From assembly GCA_021826565.1 (NCBI GenBank), contig JAKAZJ010000144.1, positions 1-5,951 on the forward strand: DNA of 5,951 nt. Direction: 5' to 3'. This stretch comes from Pseudomonadota bacterium (lineage in GTDB: Bacteria; Pseudomonadota; Alphaproteobacteria; Acetobacterales; Acetobacteraceae). Position numbers and translations under genes: made by a program. Shown here piece after piece: positions 5,768 to 5,951 of the stretch (positions within the stretch are counted from its first letter, which is position 1; every line of letters begins with the position of its first letter). The notes under the pieces were generated by a model. The model searched no databases. It worked only from the letters and a program-made list of their open reading frames with translations, and was not told the origin of the DNA.

Positions 5768-5951
5768 GTGGCGCGCATCGCCGCCGCCGTCATCTGGTCG
5801 GCGGCCGAGGCGGCGGGCGCGGCCGGGTTCGCCTTCGTCTCGGGATTCGTGGTGGCGCGGCTGGTCGGGCCGGCCGCGTTGGGCATCGGCACCGCCGCGG
5901 TCTCGTTGCACGTGGTGCTGTGGGTGTTCGTGAACGCGCTGTTCGCCGACG
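5768..5951 (+). CDS. Oligosaccharide flippase (Wzx/MOP superfamily), N-terminal part, 3' end outside window
   Basis: Only 61 complete codons are visible. They encode a first hydrophobic helix pair (about 5-31 and 36-60) joined by VVARLVGPAALGIG, matching the ARxxGPxxxG loop found after TM1 in Wzx-type flippases. These are usually 400-500 residues with 12-14 membrane segments and move undecaprenyl-linked repeat units across the inner membrane. Location behind a Wzc-type kinase fits. The first usable codon in the open frame is GTG 5768, because TGA 5762-5764 lies in frame just upstream; its ribosome binding site is poor. An ATG in the same frame at 5747, with a good ribosome binding site, suggests the ancestral start was there and that the TGA is either a mutation, a sequence error or a regulatory device. 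The family call rests on a short piece. Confidence 0.75.
   Translation, partial: MARIAAAVIWSAAEAAGAAGFAFVSGFVVARLVGPAALGIGTAAVSLHVVLWVFVNALFAD

Noticed and set aside
1..5951. CRISPR array, tRNA, rRNA, insertion sequence ends
   Set aside because: No regularly spaced repeats, tRNA-like cloverleaf or CCA end, rRNA motif, transposase or terminal inverted repeats with target duplication were seen.

Overview
The window is very GC-rich DNA (roughly 70% by eye) with tightly packed, overlapping genes that all read on the + strand. Codon use, the RlmN and IalB-like sequences, and the type of polysaccharide kinase suggest an alphaproteobacterium. Acetobacteraceae (acetic acid or acidophilic relatives) is my best guess, made from family resemblance and not from a search.

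Layout. Positions 1-247 hold the C-terminal 81 residues of a MazF/PemK-type toxin ribonuclease whose start lies outside the window. Positions 303-824 encode a small secreted protein of the invasion-associated locus B (IalB) type. It overlaps by 4 bases the gene for RlmN, the radical-SAM methyltransferase of 23S rRNA A2503 and tRNA A37 (821-1978); the two form a probable operon. A 137-base gap (1979-2115) follows. It contains an inverted repeat and a 14-codon leader ORF whose stop overlaps the next start.

From 2116 to the window end there is an exopolysaccharide or capsule export/assembly operon. It comprises a Wzc/GumC-type polysaccharide co-polymerase fused to a bacterial tyrosine kinase (2116-4326), a polytopic membrane protein with GT-C glycosyltransferase-like features (4323-5750), and the first 61 residues of a Wzx-like oligosaccharide flippase (5768 to the edge). 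The likely division of labour is that the flippase moves lipid-linked repeat units across the inner membrane, the GT-C-like protein may transfer sugars or polymerise on the periplasmic face, and the co-polymerase/kinase sets chain length and export. The role of the GT-C-like protein is inference.

The points most worth a second look are local. First, the flippase has an ATG with a good Shine-Dalgarno sequence and a classic ATGA overlap, but an in-frame TGA at codon 6 and a GTG restart two codons later. Second, a C8 tract followed after 8 bases by a 9-bp stem-loop lies in the kinase gene. Third, a 10-bp stem-loop sits at the junction between that gene's membrane and kinase halves. Fourth, the kinase has a nearly tyrosine-free C-terminal tail. 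Fifth, the palindrome GCGATCGC occurs seven times, always as Ala-Ile-Ala codons. I saw no tRNA, rRNA, CRISPR array, insertion sequence or phage gene. I did not identify a wholly new system.
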